Below are positions 7,504 through 15,684 of a DNA stretch of 64,000 bases, piece after piece. Location: contig NZ_NPDL01000003.1 in the NCBI RefSeq assembly GCF_002811475.1, positions 124,001 to 188,000 on the forward strand. The letters are read 5' to 3'. Below the pieces are notes generated by a model. It was not told the DNA's origin, ran no database searches, and saw only the letters and a list, made by a program, of their open reading frames with translations. The first letter of the stretch is position 1. Each line of letters starts with the position of its first letter. Source of the DNA: Leptospira hartskeerlii (GTDB taxonomy: Bacteria > Spirochaetota > Leptospiria > Leptospirales > Leptospiraceae). Made by a program: the position numbers and the translations under genes.

Positions 7504-7974
7504 ATGAACCCAAGAGTAGTGACTTTTCACTATAAATTAACAGATAAAGAAGGAAACGAAATCGATTCTTCTCAAGGAAGTCATCCTCTTTCTTATCTGG
7601 AAGGAACCGGACAGATCATTGCCGGTCTTGAAGACGAAATCAAAAGTATGTTAGCTGGAGACAAAAAAGTAATCTCTGTTTCCGCTGATTTGGCTTATGG
7701 CCAAAAAAATCCGGAGTTAGTTTTCGATGTGCCTAAAAGCCAATTCCCGGAAGGGGAAGAATTGAGCGTTGGAATGATGTTCCAAACAGACGAGCCGGAT
7801 ACCGTTTACACGATTACTGATATCAAGGGAGAATCTGTGATCGTAGACGGAAACCATCCTTTAGCTGGGGTGGATCTGATTTTTGATGTCCAGATCGTAA
7901 ATATCAGGACAGCGACTGACGAGGAAGTGAGTCATGGACATGTTCACGGTGAGGGGGGACATCACCACCACTAA
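7504..7974 (+). CDS. slyD: FKBP-type peptidyl-prolyl cis-trans isomerase, SlyD-like
   Basis: 156 residues. It has the SlyD layout: a split FKBP domain (VTFHYKLTDKEGNEIDSS ... PLSYLEGTG, then LAGVDLIFDVQI) with an inserted IF flap domain (about 70-125). A short His-rich tail follows (HGHVHGEGGHHHH). SlyD proteins speed proline isomerisation, act as chaperones and bind nickel or zinc through the tail; here the tail is short but clearly metal-binding. Family members are cytoplasmic. The helicase gene begins 8 bases after its stop, so the two are likely co-transcribed. A 9-bp direct repeat lies just upstream. Confidence 0.92.
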   Translation: MNPRVVTFHYKLTDKEGNEIDSSQGSHPLSYLEGTGQIIAGLEDEIKSMLAGDKKVISVSADLAYGQKNPELVFDVPKSQFPEGEELSVGMMFQTDEPDTVYTITDIKGESVIVDGNHPLAGVDLIFDVQIVNIRTATDEEVSHGHVHGEGGHHHH

Positions 7975-7982
7975 TCTCACTA

Positions 7983-9971
7983 ATGGCGTCCTTAGAGTCA
8001 CTTAACGAAAAACAAAAGGAAGCTATCGAGACCCTAAACGGCCCGGTTTTAGTGATCGCCGGTGCCGGAACGGGAAAAACAAAAACAATCGTTCACAGAC
8101 TTTCCAAATTAGTCGAATCGGGCATCCCTGCCGAAAATATCCTACTTCTTACATTCACCCGAAAAGCTTCTAGAGAAATGCTCTCCAGAGCCGTATCTCT
8201 CCTGGACAAACGTTGCGCTCGAGTTCATGGAGGAACATTTCACTCTTTCGGAAGCCATATACTCAGAAAATATGCGCCCGTTCTAGGATTTTCTTCTCAG
8301 TTTTCCGTTTTAGATGAATCAGACACTTCAGATATATTCCAACTATTAAGAACAGAGGGAGAATATGCAAAACAGAAGTCCAGATTCCCTTCTAACGACA
8401 CATTGATCTCTCTCCATTCTTCCGTCATCAATCGTGGAAAATCCTTAGAGGAATTATTAGAAGCAGAATATCCTAAGTTTTTGGATCAAGAATCCGCTAT
8501 TCGCCAAATTTTCCAAGAATACGCTGACTACAAAAAGCAAAGATCTCTTTTGGATTATGATGATCTCTTAGTATTTACAAGAGATCTTCTGAATAAAAAT
8601 GAAACTGTCCGAAAAAAGGTCTCCGAACAATACAAATACATTATGGTGGACGAGTTTCAGGATACGAATCAGATCCAGGCTCATATTACCTGTTTACTTG
8701 CATTAGACCATGAAAATATTTTGGTAGTCGGAGACGATGCGCAAAGTGTGTATTCATTTCGCGGAGCGGATGTAAATGGAATATTCAATTTTCCGAAACT
8801 GTTTCCAAAAACTAAAACGATCTATCTAGAAAGAAATTACAGAAGCACTCCATCTATCTTAAATCTGGCCAATGTGGTCCTTTCCAATTTCAGAGAAAAA
8901 TACGAAAAATATCTATACACTAAAAATGAAGACTTTCAAAAGCCTGCGCTGATTGGATATGCAGACGAATTAGAAGAAGCGGAAGGAATTGCAGATCTGA
9001 TCTTAGAAAGAAGAGAAGACGGAGTTCCCTTAAAGGATATAGCAGTCCTATTTAGGTCCGGATGGAATTCGAACCAGCTAGAATTAGTTCTTTCTCAGAG
9101 AAATATCCCATTCTTAAAATTTGGTGGAAAAAAATTTGTAGAAAGCGCTCATGCAAAGGATTATCTTTCTCTTCTAAAAATTAGGGAGAATAAAACGGAT
9201 TCAGTTTCTTGGCTGAGAGTCTTGTTACTTCTTCCCGGAATTGGTGCTGCAAAAGCAAGGTCGATTCTGACTGATTTGGAAAGATCCGGCGGAAATCTGG
9301 AAAGGGTCATTTCAGAATCAAAAGGAACCACAGCTTCTCATTTAAAAGAATTAAATCAATTAATCAGCGATTCCGAAAAAGATCTAAAAAGACTTTTAGG
9401 AAACTTTATAGACTATTATTCTCCCCTACTCGAAAAGAAATACGATGATTTCAAAAGAAGATTAGAAGATCTGAATGCGTTTTTGACCCTTTCGCAAAAA
9501 TACGAAAGCTTACACGAATTTTTAGTGGATATGAGTTTAGAAGGGCCTAACCGCAGCTTAGACAAAATTTCCCCCGAGGAAGAAGACGAAAGATTAATTT
9601 TATCCACAGTACATTCTTCTAAAGGCTTGGAATTTGATACCGTAGTACTATTAAATGTTTCAGAAGGATCTTTTCCTTCCGGGAGAGGAGAGAAAAACTT
9701 AGAGGAAGAAAGGAGACTATTTTATGTGGGAATCACAAGAGCTAAAAAGAAATTGCTGCTCACCTACCCTCAAATCTCTCAACAGAAAAATTCGCAATAC
9801 TTCAATCGAGTTTCTAGGTTTATAGAAGAGATCAGAGAACCTGAAAAAGTATTAGATAAAATTTTTATCAATAAAAAAGAAGAAACATCTAATCCTTCTT
9901 CTTCTCCAAGTTCTCAAAACCAAAATGATTCAGATGCCAGAAAAAGAATTAGAGAGTTTTTCGGTTCCTGA
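7983..9971 (+). CDS. UvrD/Rep/PcrA-type superfamily 1A DNA helicase
   Basis: 662 residues, all SF1A motifs in order: Q-motif NEKQKEAI, Walker A AGAGTGKT (about 27-34), motif Ia TFTRKAS, Walker B VDEFQDTN (about 223), motif III GDDAQSVYSFRGAD, motif IV YLERNYRS, motif V STVHSSKGLEFDTV and motif VI YVGITRAK. These enzymes unwind DNA 3' to 5' in excision and mismatch repair and in restart of blocked forks. It is somewhat shorter than E. coli UvrD (720) and has a Ser/Gln-rich C-terminus. Which paralogue (UvrD, Rep or PcrA) cannot be decided. The next gene starts inside its last 47 bases. Confidence 0.93.
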   Translation: MASLESLNEKQKEAIETLNGPVLVIAGAGTGKTKTIVHRLSKLVESGIPAENILLLTFTRKASREMLSRAVSLLDKRCARVHGGTFHSFGSHILRKYAPVLGFSSQFSVLDESDTSDIFQLLRTEGEYAKQKSRFPSNDTLISLHSSVINRGKSLEELLEAEYPKFLDQESAIRQIFQEYADYKKQRSLLDYDDLLVFTRDLLNKNETVRKKVSEQYKYIMVDEFQDTNQIQAHITCLLALDHENILVVGDDAQSVYSFRGADVNGIFNFPKLFPKTKTIYLERNYRSTPSILNLANVVLSNFREKYEKYLYTKNEDFQKPALIGYADELEEAEGIADLILERREDGVPLKDIAVLFRSGWNSNQLELVLSQRNIPFLKFGGKKFVESAHAKDYLSLLKIRENKTDSVSWLRVLLLLPGIGAAKARSILTDLERSGGNLERVISESKGTTASHLKELNQLISDSEKDLKRLLGNFIDYYSPLLEKKYDDFKRRLEDLNAFLTLSQKYESLHEFLVDMSLEGPNRSLDKISPEEEDERLILSTVHSSKGLEFDTVVLLNVSEGSFPSGRGEKNLEEERRLFYVGITRAKKKLLLTYPQISQQKNSQYFNRVSRFIEEIREPEKVLDKIFINKKEETSNPSSSPSSQNQNDSDARKRIREFFGS

Positions 9972-10728
9972 TCTTGCTTCGGACAGGAACTGGGAAGAAC
10001 TTCTGGTTTCTATTTGGAATTCTTTGAAAGTCAAATCCAGGCGTTTCAAAGAAAGCCAAATCCGTTCGGTAGAACTTAAATTTTATCCGTATAGAAACGG
10101 AAATCATTCTGTTTCATTCCATAACGGTTTACTAACCGCCAAATTTCACTCCTCTTTGATGGAAGCCAGAGAGGAAATAATCTTATCCTTTGTCCGATTA
10201 CTCATTTCTAAATTGTTGGGACTCAAACCAAAACAGATTTGGAAAGAAGAAGTTGCCGAATTCCTGAATTCTCTCCCTGAATCCGGATCGGCCAATTTCA
10301 AAAAATTGAAGGAAAACGGAGTTGTCTACGATTTGAGGGTAATTTTGGAAAAAATTTCTTCTTACTATTTTCCTAAAATGGATACAAAACTACTTTCCAT
10401 CGGATGGGCGGATCGACTCGGAAAAAGAAGATTGGGTAGTTACGAAAAACGGAATATGAATATACGTATCAGTCCGATCCTGGACCATAAAGAGGTTCCG
10501 CTTTACGTTCTGGAACATGTGGTACATCACGAAATTCTACATCATATTCTTCCTAGCCGGATCAAAAATGGCCAAAATTCAATTCATAGCCCTGAATTTA
10601 AACGTAAGGAAAAAGAATACGTTAGATACAGAGAGGCCATAAATTGGTTGAAAATGGAATATCCAAAGTTTCTAATGGGACACCAAAAAGAAATCGGCCA
10701 TAGGCTTAGATCAGAATTTTACGGATAA
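9925..10728 (+). CDS. SprT-like zinc metalloprotease-fold protein
   Basis: 267 residues, cytoplasmic, no signal peptide. Near the C-terminus the zinc motif HEILH (HExxH) is followed about 20 residues later by HSPEFKRKEKEY, the usual third-ligand region of SprT/DUF45-type proteins. The N-terminal half (SVSFHNGLLTAKFHSSLMEA...LSFVRLL) resembles the strand-helix entry of that fold. SprT/Spartan proteins in eukaryotes digest proteins crosslinked to DNA; bacterial roles are poorly known. The gene starts 47 bases before the helicase stop in another frame (ATG at 9925, or 9934), so the two are translationally coupled. The family call is moderate and the function inferred. Confidence 0.7.
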   Translation: MIQMPEKELESFSVPDLASDRNWEELLVSIWNSLKVKSRRFKESQIRSVELKFYPYRNGNHSVSFHNGLLTAKFHSSLMEAREEIILSFVRLLISKLLGLKPKQIWKEEVAEFLNSLPESGSANFKKLKENGVVYDLRVILEKISSYYFPKMDTKLLSIGWADRLGKRRLGSYEKRNMNIRISPILDHKEVPLYVLEHVVHHEILHHILPSRIKNGQNSIHSPEFKRKEKEYVRYREAINWLKMEYPKFLMGHQKEIGHRLRSEFYG

Positions 10729-10733
10729 ACTTT

Positions 10734-10919
10734 ATGCATCCGAACCATTTCGAAACAGTATATATTCGCAAAAATGTAATTGAAGAAGAACTTTCCAAAC
10801 TACTAAAAGAGTTTTCCGGACTGAATTACAAGACACTATCCGATTATGATAAAGGTGTGTACGACGGATATACCCAAGCAGTCACGGAAATATTAAAGAG
10901 AGTGCAGAACAAAAGATAA
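10734..10919 (+). CDS. Short conserved-looking protein, 61 residues
   Basis: A polar, helical small protein (KNVIEEELSKLLKEF ... DYDKGVYDGYTQAVTEILKRVQ) with no membrane segment. It starts five bases after the SprT-like stop and ends just before a terminator-like hairpin, so it closes the slyD-helicase-SprT-like unit. Family not recognised. The heptad-like spacing suggests a helical hairpin. Confidence 0.55.
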   Translation: MHPNHFETVYIRKNVIEEELSKLLKEFSGLNYKTLSDYDKGVYDGYTQAVTEILKRVQNKR

Positions 10920-10936
10920 TACAGATCCGCATTCTC

Positions 10937-10965
10937 AAAATCCCCGGATAAACGATCCGGATTTT
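10937..10965 (+). terminator. Hairpin terminator candidate after the helicase unit
   Basis: AAAATCC-CC-GGAT pairs with ATCC-GGATTTT with a 2-base bulge and an AAACG loop. It is followed by ACCTTTT, so the U-tract is interrupted. Confidence 0.5.
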
Positions 10966-11064
10966 ACCTTTTCAGTTCGTTCCAAAAACCAAGTCGTTTA
11001 TTGCTTTTTGTCACTTCTCATAAATAATGATTTCCTTTTCTATAATTCGTTTTAGATATCTGAT

Positions 11065-11787
11065 ATGACCTTCATAAAAGGAATATTATTCTCCGTTGTT
11101 TTTCTTTTCTGTACGAGCACAATGTTGCATTCTTCTCCGTATGTTTATAATGATTTTTCAGGATGGGCTGAGGTTAACCCTTTAACTCCGGATTTTTCGA
11201 GATATTCTCCTAAATTTTATAGCCAAGAAACTTCTCCGATAAATACGGTTGAACAAAAGGATTTGCATAAAGAAAAGGAACGAGTAGAGCTACGTCGTTC
11301 CCTTTTAGACTGGCACCAAGGTTTAGGTCTTTTCACCTGGGGTTTTTGGCTCGCTACGAATATAGTTGGAGAGCAGGCTCTCTCTAATCTGAAAAGAGAA
11401 TACGAACCTTACGCTAATTATTTACTGATCTCCGATCCTCAAAAGAATTTACTTTTATACACTGCAATTATGAAATCTTCTCCTTGGGATTCAGAATCTT
11501 CGGGAAGTATGCATTCCGCTTTAGCGGGAACTACTTTTACTTTATACGCGCTGACTGCGGGACTCGCATTTTTCTCTCCTTCCAAAAGTTTAGAAAGAGA
11601 ACCAGGACTTAGCACAATATTCACTCATAAGGCAATGATTTGGATCCATCTGCCTGCAATGCTTGCACTTCCATTTATTGGAGAAAGGATTTCCAAAGAG
11701 GGTCCGAGCGCAGCAAATGAAATGAGAGTAGTCGGTTGGGCCGGATTCGGAGCACTCAGCGTTTCTATAGCAGTTTTTTATTTTTAA
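11065..11787 (+). CDS. Membrane protein of unknown function, 240 residues
   Basis: A signal-like N-terminal helix (about 1-22) precedes a polar segment to about residue 80. Then come about four hydrophobic helices: FTWGFWLATNIVG, FTLYALTAGLAFF, IWIHLPAMLALPFIG and GWAGFGALSVSIAVFYF. The pattern with a His in a membrane helix resembles cytochrome-b561/DUF-type bundles, but no full haem-ligand set is clear. The YceI gene follows 11 bases later, so the two form a unit. Several YceI proteins are genetically linked to b561-like membrane proteins, which supports but does not prove a redox or quinone-related role. Confidence 0.65.
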   Translation: MTFIKGILFSVVFLFCTSTMLHSSPYVYNDFSGWAEVNPLTPDFSRYSPKFYSQETSPINTVEQKDLHKEKERVELRRSLLDWHQGLGLFTWGFWLATNIVGEQALSNLKREYEPYANYLLISDPQKNLLLYTAIMKSSPWDSESSGSMHSALAGTTFTLYALTAGLAFFSPSKSLEREPGLSTIFTHKAMIWIHLPAMLALPFIGERISKEGPSAANEMRVVGWAGFGALSVSIAVFYF

Positions 11788-11798
11788 GGAGTATCACA

Positions 11799-12344
11799 GT
11801 GTCTTGTATTTTACGTTTTTTGATTTTGTTCTTAGTTAGCGTTTCTTCCGTTTTTTCAGAAGAATTAAAACTACAAGAATCTCAGATCAATTTTATAGCA
11901 ATCCACCCTTTCAAAACAGTGAATGGAAAATGTTCCGGTACTACAGTAAGTCCTATGACTTTGACTCAAGGGCCCGGCGGTTTACAATTCCCTAAACTTG
12001 TTAAGATTGAAATCCCTATCTCGCAGATCAAATCCGGAGACGAGAACAGAGACGAACATATCATTGAATCTCTAGGATATCCTACAATTACCAATATCAG
12101 TTTTACGAGCACTTCCATTACTGCTAAGGATAATGAATGGACGATCACAGGAAATCTGACAGTAAAAGGAAAAACCAAAACGATTAAATCAGTAGCGACC
12201 ATCCAAAAAGAGGGACAAGATACTGTTTTATCCGGAAAATTCCAGATCTTGATGAGTGATTTTGATGTGGAAAGACCTAGTTTATTATTTGCAACTGCAA
12301 AGGACGAGGTAAGTATAGAATATAAATTCGTTCTAAAACCTTAA
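11799..12344 (+). CDS. YceI-family periplasmic protein
   Basis: 181 residues from GTG 11799, which has AAGGA eight bases ahead; the open frame itself runs back to 11736. A signal peptide (about 1-21) precedes a lipocalin-like beta barrel. It has family features such as 'ISQIKSGDENRDEHIIESLGYPTITNISFTSTSI', the equivalent of 'R-e-h-l-s-dfFd---yP-i-F-S'. YceI barrels bind long isoprenoid or amphiphilic molecules in the periplasm. Its TAA abuts the TTA (reverse stop) of the convergent VWA gene with no base between. Confidence 0.82.
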   Translation: MSCILRFLILFLVSVSSVFSEELKLQESQINFIAIHPFKTVNGKCSGTTVSPMTLTQGPGGLQFPKLVKIEIPISQIKSGDENRDEHIIESLGYPTITNISFTSTSITAKDNEWTITGNLTVKGKTKTIKSVATIQKEGQDTVLSGKFQILMSDFDVERPSLLFATAKDEVSIEYKFVLKP

Positions 12345-13535
12345 TTATCTTTTTCCTAAAAGTTCTCGGATCCCATCTTCTAATCCATCTACGCTCAAAA
12401 AAAACATAGGAAATACTTTTTTGAGTTCGTAGATGGTCGGCGCATCCCAATATCTTTTTGGTTCAGGATTCATCCAGATAGTATCGTCAAAATGGGATTT
12501 TATCCTTTTGAAACTGTCCAGTCCCGATTCAGGATGTTCCGGAAGTCTGGATTCCTGTCTAAATCTGGAATGATAAAATCCGTAAGCAGGATCTAAAAGT
12601 TCATAAGGAGCCATGTATGCGTCGCCAACGATAATGAGCTTTGTATCATCCTTATGTTTTTTAAAAAGATTCTTCAGAGGGATCGGATATCTTAGATCTC
12701 CTTTTGGATACACAGAATCATAAACAGAGTTATGAAAATAATAATGCCCGAATTCCTTAAAGTGATTCATTTGATGGGCCGCTGAAAAAAGTTTACTTAC
12801 TCTTTCTGCATAAGGGGTCATGCTCCCGCCGGTATCCATTAAAAGTAATACTTTGATCCCATTCTTTCTGGTTCGGTCAAATATAAGCTCAGGATCTCCT
12901 GCATTCTTACAAGTCGCATCTACAGTTTTAGGAAGATGAAATTCCGGTATTCCTTCCTTTCTTAAGTTCCTGAGTTTTTTCAGTGCGATCTTAATTTGTC
13001 GAACATCCAATTGTTCGTCAGTCCGGTATTCCTTATATTTCCTTTCCATTGCTTGGAAAATAGCGGACTTTCCAGAACCTTCTCCGCCTATGCGGACTCC
13101 GCCTGGATTTACTCCAGAATGACCGAAAGGAGAACTTCCTCCAGTACCGATCCATTTATTCCCGCCATGGTGTTCTCCTTTTTGGTTTTGGAGTCTGTCT
13201 AAAAACTCTTTCCAGAGTTCTTCCGGAGGGATCATGCCTGGGGGAAGTTTATTCGGATTTTCGAATATAGTAGAGAGCCAATCCATCATTTCCTTGCGAA
13301 ATGATTCTTTAAGTACACCTCTTTCTCCGAATAGTTCGGTAAATACTAGATCAAATGCGTCGTAATATTTTACGTCTTTTACAAGGCAAAGTCTCGAAAC
13401 TCTATAGAACTCGTTAACTGAAAGAAATGTCTTATCTCTGGTCAAAACCTCGGTTGCTTTTAAAAAATCCAGGAGTTCCACAGTGGAAATTGGAACTCCG
13501 GACGATTTCAGCCTGTAGAAAAAAGGAAAAAACAA
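12345..13535 (-). CDS. VWA-domain protein of the CoxE-like family
   Basis: 396 residues, no signal peptide. The N-terminal helical half begins FFYRLKSSGVPISTVELLDFL, typical of CoxE-like proteins. The C-terminal von Willebrand A domain has the metal site D-T-G-G-S-M (about residue 233), then YYFHNSVYD and KLIIVGDAYMAPYEL. The usual MIDAS is DxSxS; here the first Ser is Gly, a variant I recall in this subfamily. These proteins pair with MoxR AAA+ ATPases to remodel or insert metals in target proteins. The MoxR gene is directly upstream (5-base gap). Target unknown. Confidence 0.85.
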   Translation of the reverse strand: MFFPFFYRLKSSGVPISTVELLDFLKATEVLTRDKTFLSVNEFYRVSRLCLVKDVKYYDAFDLVFTELFGERGVLKESFRKEMMDWLSTIFENPNKLPPGMIPPEELWKEFLDRLQNQKGEHHGGNKWIGTGGSSPFGHSGVNPGGVRIGGEGSGKSAIFQAMERKYKEYRTDEQLDVRQIKIALKKLRNLRKEGIPEFHLPKTVDATCKNAGDPELIFDRTRKNGIKVLLLMDTGGSMTPYAERVSKLFSAAHQMNHFKEFGHYYFHNSVYDSVYPKGDLRYPIPLKNLFKKHKDDTKLIIVGDAYMAPYELLDPAYGFYHSRFRQESRLPEHPESGLDSFKRIKSHFDDTIWMNPEPKRYWDAPTIYELKKVFPMFFLSVDGLEDGIRELLGKR

Positions 13536-13540
13536 ACTAC

Positions 13541-14350
13541 TTATCTGAACAATTTCAGATCCTCTTCATTCTTCACAAGAGCGCCTATATAAGGAATCCT
13601 TCCGTCTTCCGGAAGTTTGGCTCCCATATGAATTAGAATTTGGATCCAATCCAGTAGTTCGCTTGTGCCTGGTTTTTTTTTCATGTCATCCATGGTGCGG
13701 ATCACATAGAAGGACTCGAGTGCTCTTTTCAAAAGAGAAGATTCGATCTTAGGAAAATGAGAAGATACGATATCCGCCATGAAGGCCGGCTCAGGAAAAT
13801 CAATATAATGAAAAATGCATCTTCTTAAAAATGCTGCCGGAAGTTCCTTTTCGTTATTCGAAGTGATCAGAGTTAAAGGTCTATTGACTGCTTTGATCTT
13901 ACGGCCAGTTTCCTGGATCACAAATTCCATCCTGTCTAATTCTAAAAGTAGATCGTTCGGGAATTCTATATCCGCCTTATCTATTTCATCGATCAAGACT
14001 ACAGAAGGTTCGCTCGCAGAGAATGCCTCGCCCAGAGCGCCCAATCGGATATAATTTTCGATATTGCGGACCTTCTCCTTATCTTCCGTAAATCTAGAAT
14101 CGTTCAGCCTGGAAACTGCATCATAAAAATATAAACCTTCTTTTGCGAGTGAGGTAGATTTTACATGCCACGAGTAGAGCTTCTTTTTAGTCTTGAAGGA
14201 AAGATAATCCGCTAAGAGTGATTTTCCGGTTCCTGGTTCTCCCTTTAACAACAAGGGTCTTGCGGTAATCTCAGCTACTTGGACTGCTTCTTCTAATTCT
14301 TTGGAGAGTAAGTATGTTTCAGGCTTGTTTCTTTCTTCCGACATGATCAA
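13541..14350 (-). CDS. MoxR-type AAA+ ATPase
   Basis: 269 residues. Walker A GEPGTGKS (about 38-45), Walker B VVLIDEIDKAD, sensor-1 LITSNNEKELPAAFLRRC (the arginine-finger region) and a sensor-2 helix bundle at the C-terminus. MoxR ATPases act as chaperones with VWA partners, and the partner gene follows directly. The ATG overlaps the stop of pmbA by four bases (ATGA), showing translational coupling. The client could be the TldD/PmbA protease pair encoded upstream, or a protein elsewhere; this is inference. Confidence 0.88.
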   Translation of the reverse strand: MIMSEERNKPETYLLSKELEEAVQVAEITARPLLLKGEPGTGKSLLADYLSFKTKKKLYSWHVKSTSLAKEGLYFYDAVSRLNDSRFTEDKEKVRNIENYIRLGALGEAFSASEPSVVLIDEIDKADIEFPNDLLLELDRMEFVIQETGRKIKAVNRPLTLITSNNEKELPAAFLRRCIFHYIDFPEPAFMADIVSSHFPKIESSLLKRALESFYVIRTMDDMKKKPGTSELLDWIQILIHMGAKLPEDGRIPYIGALVKNEEDLKLFR

Positions 14351-15684
14351 CCTGCAACGTGAATTTCCGAGATCAAAATATCGGGGACCTTGATCGAAGA
14401 ATAACTATCAGAGTATTCGTTAGAAATCCCTTGGATCTTATGGAGTAGATCGAAATAATTCGTGTTCATTGTGATACGATCCACTGCATGTTCCGGTTTT
14501 CCATTTTTATAATAGATCCCTTGGATCCCGATTGAAATCTCGCCAGATACTGCGCTACAACCTGCCCCACCTTCCAACTTAGTAACAAAAATACAATGAG
14601 AATCGGATGCTAATAGTTCATCTTTGGTCTTCGTTCCCAAAGGAACAATCATGTTAGAGAATGATGTGCCGGCCCTTCCTGAATAAGAACGAACCCCATG
14701 TCCCGTAGGAGAAACATTATCTCTTTTAGCAGATTCTAAATTATATAGATAAGACTTAAGGACCCCGTTCTCTAAAACCTTAGTTCGTGCGGATGTAGGA
14801 ATTCCTTCCGCATCCACTAAACGAGATCCAGGATAGTCCGGAGTATGAGCTTCACAATAGATACTTAATATAGGAGATGCTACTTCATTCCCAAGTTTTC
14901 CGACCAAACGAGAGGAACCTTTTTGAACTGCATCCGCAAAATAAGGAGAAGAGAACATCCCAAAAATCTGAGGACTAATACGATTTCCTAAAACGATTGT
15001 ATACACACCACTAGGAAGAGGCTTCGCTCCTAAAAGTTCTGTTCCTCTATGAGCAGCTTCTTTAGCGATATACGATGGATCGAATTGGGAAATATCTCTG
15101 CCAGAACGGTAATAACTCCCCATCTTCTTGATATCACTTTCGACTACTACAAGACCTGTTCCAAGGTAAGCAACATTAGAATCTTTTTTAACGAAAACAC
15201 CTTTTGAGTTTGCTATCAAACTTTGTGTGGAACTTTTTCCAACACCTACATGAGGAACATTTTCCACTCTCTTATCGGATTCCCAAGATGCATGATCCAA
15301 TGCAAGTCCCTGTTCTCTCATCCAGGCAAAATCCAATTTTTCTAATGCGGGATTATAATGTTTCAGATCTATTTCTGCCAATGGTTTCGGTCCGGGGAGC
15401 TCCATGTCGAGAGGATCCGTAATCTCGGTCTGATCCATTGCATCTCTCACCATTTGGGAAAGAGCTTCTTTACTAAAACGTTCGCTGTAAGAATATCCGG
15501 GGCGGGAATTATTCAGGACTCGGATGCCTACTCCTCTGGAACGAGAAGTTTCCGTAGAGACAATTCTTCCTTTAAAAACTTCAATCCCTATATCTTCAGA
15601 GTCAGTGGCGATCAGATCGAAGGAATCGATCCCATAACGTTTCCCTTCTTCTAATACGAATCCGGCGGCTTGCTCTAAATCCAT
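14347..15684 (-). CDS. pmbA: PmbA/TldE-type subunit of the TldD-TldE metalloprotease
   Basis: 445 residues. It has the two-domain PmbA/TldD layout: an N-terminal helix plus 'DSFDLIATDSEDIGIEVFKGRIVS', a middle 'GVGIRVLNNSRPGYSYSE', and a C-terminal domain with RTKVLENGVLKSYLYNLESAKR and GGAGCSAVSGEISIG. PmbA lacks the zinc motif; it partners TldD in a heterodimeric protease that trims unfolded peptides, e.g. microcin B17 leader and CcdA in E. coli. Its start shares a base with the tldD stop (TAATG) and its stop overlaps the MoxR start. Confidence 0.92.
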   Translation of the reverse strand: MDLEQAAGFVLEEGKRYGIDSFDLIATDSEDIGIEVFKGRIVSTETSRSRGVGIRVLNNSRPGYSYSERFSKEALSQMVRDAMDQTEITDPLDMELPGPKPLAEIDLKHYNPALEKLDFAWMREQGLALDHASWESDKRVENVPHVGVGKSSTQSLIANSKGVFVKKDSNVAYLGTGLVVVESDIKKMGSYYRSGRDISQFDPSYIAKEAAHRGTELLGAKPLPSGVYTIVLGNRISPQIFGMFSSPYFADAVQKGSSRLVGKLGNEVASPILSIYCEAHTPDYPGSRLVDAEGIPTSARTKVLENGVLKSYLYNLESAKRDNVSPTGHGVRSYSGRAGTSFSNMIVPLGTKTKDELLASDSHCIFVTKLEGGAGCSAVSGEISIGIQGIYYKNGKPEHAVDRITMNTNYFDLLHKIQGISNEYSDSYSSIKVPDILISEIHVAG

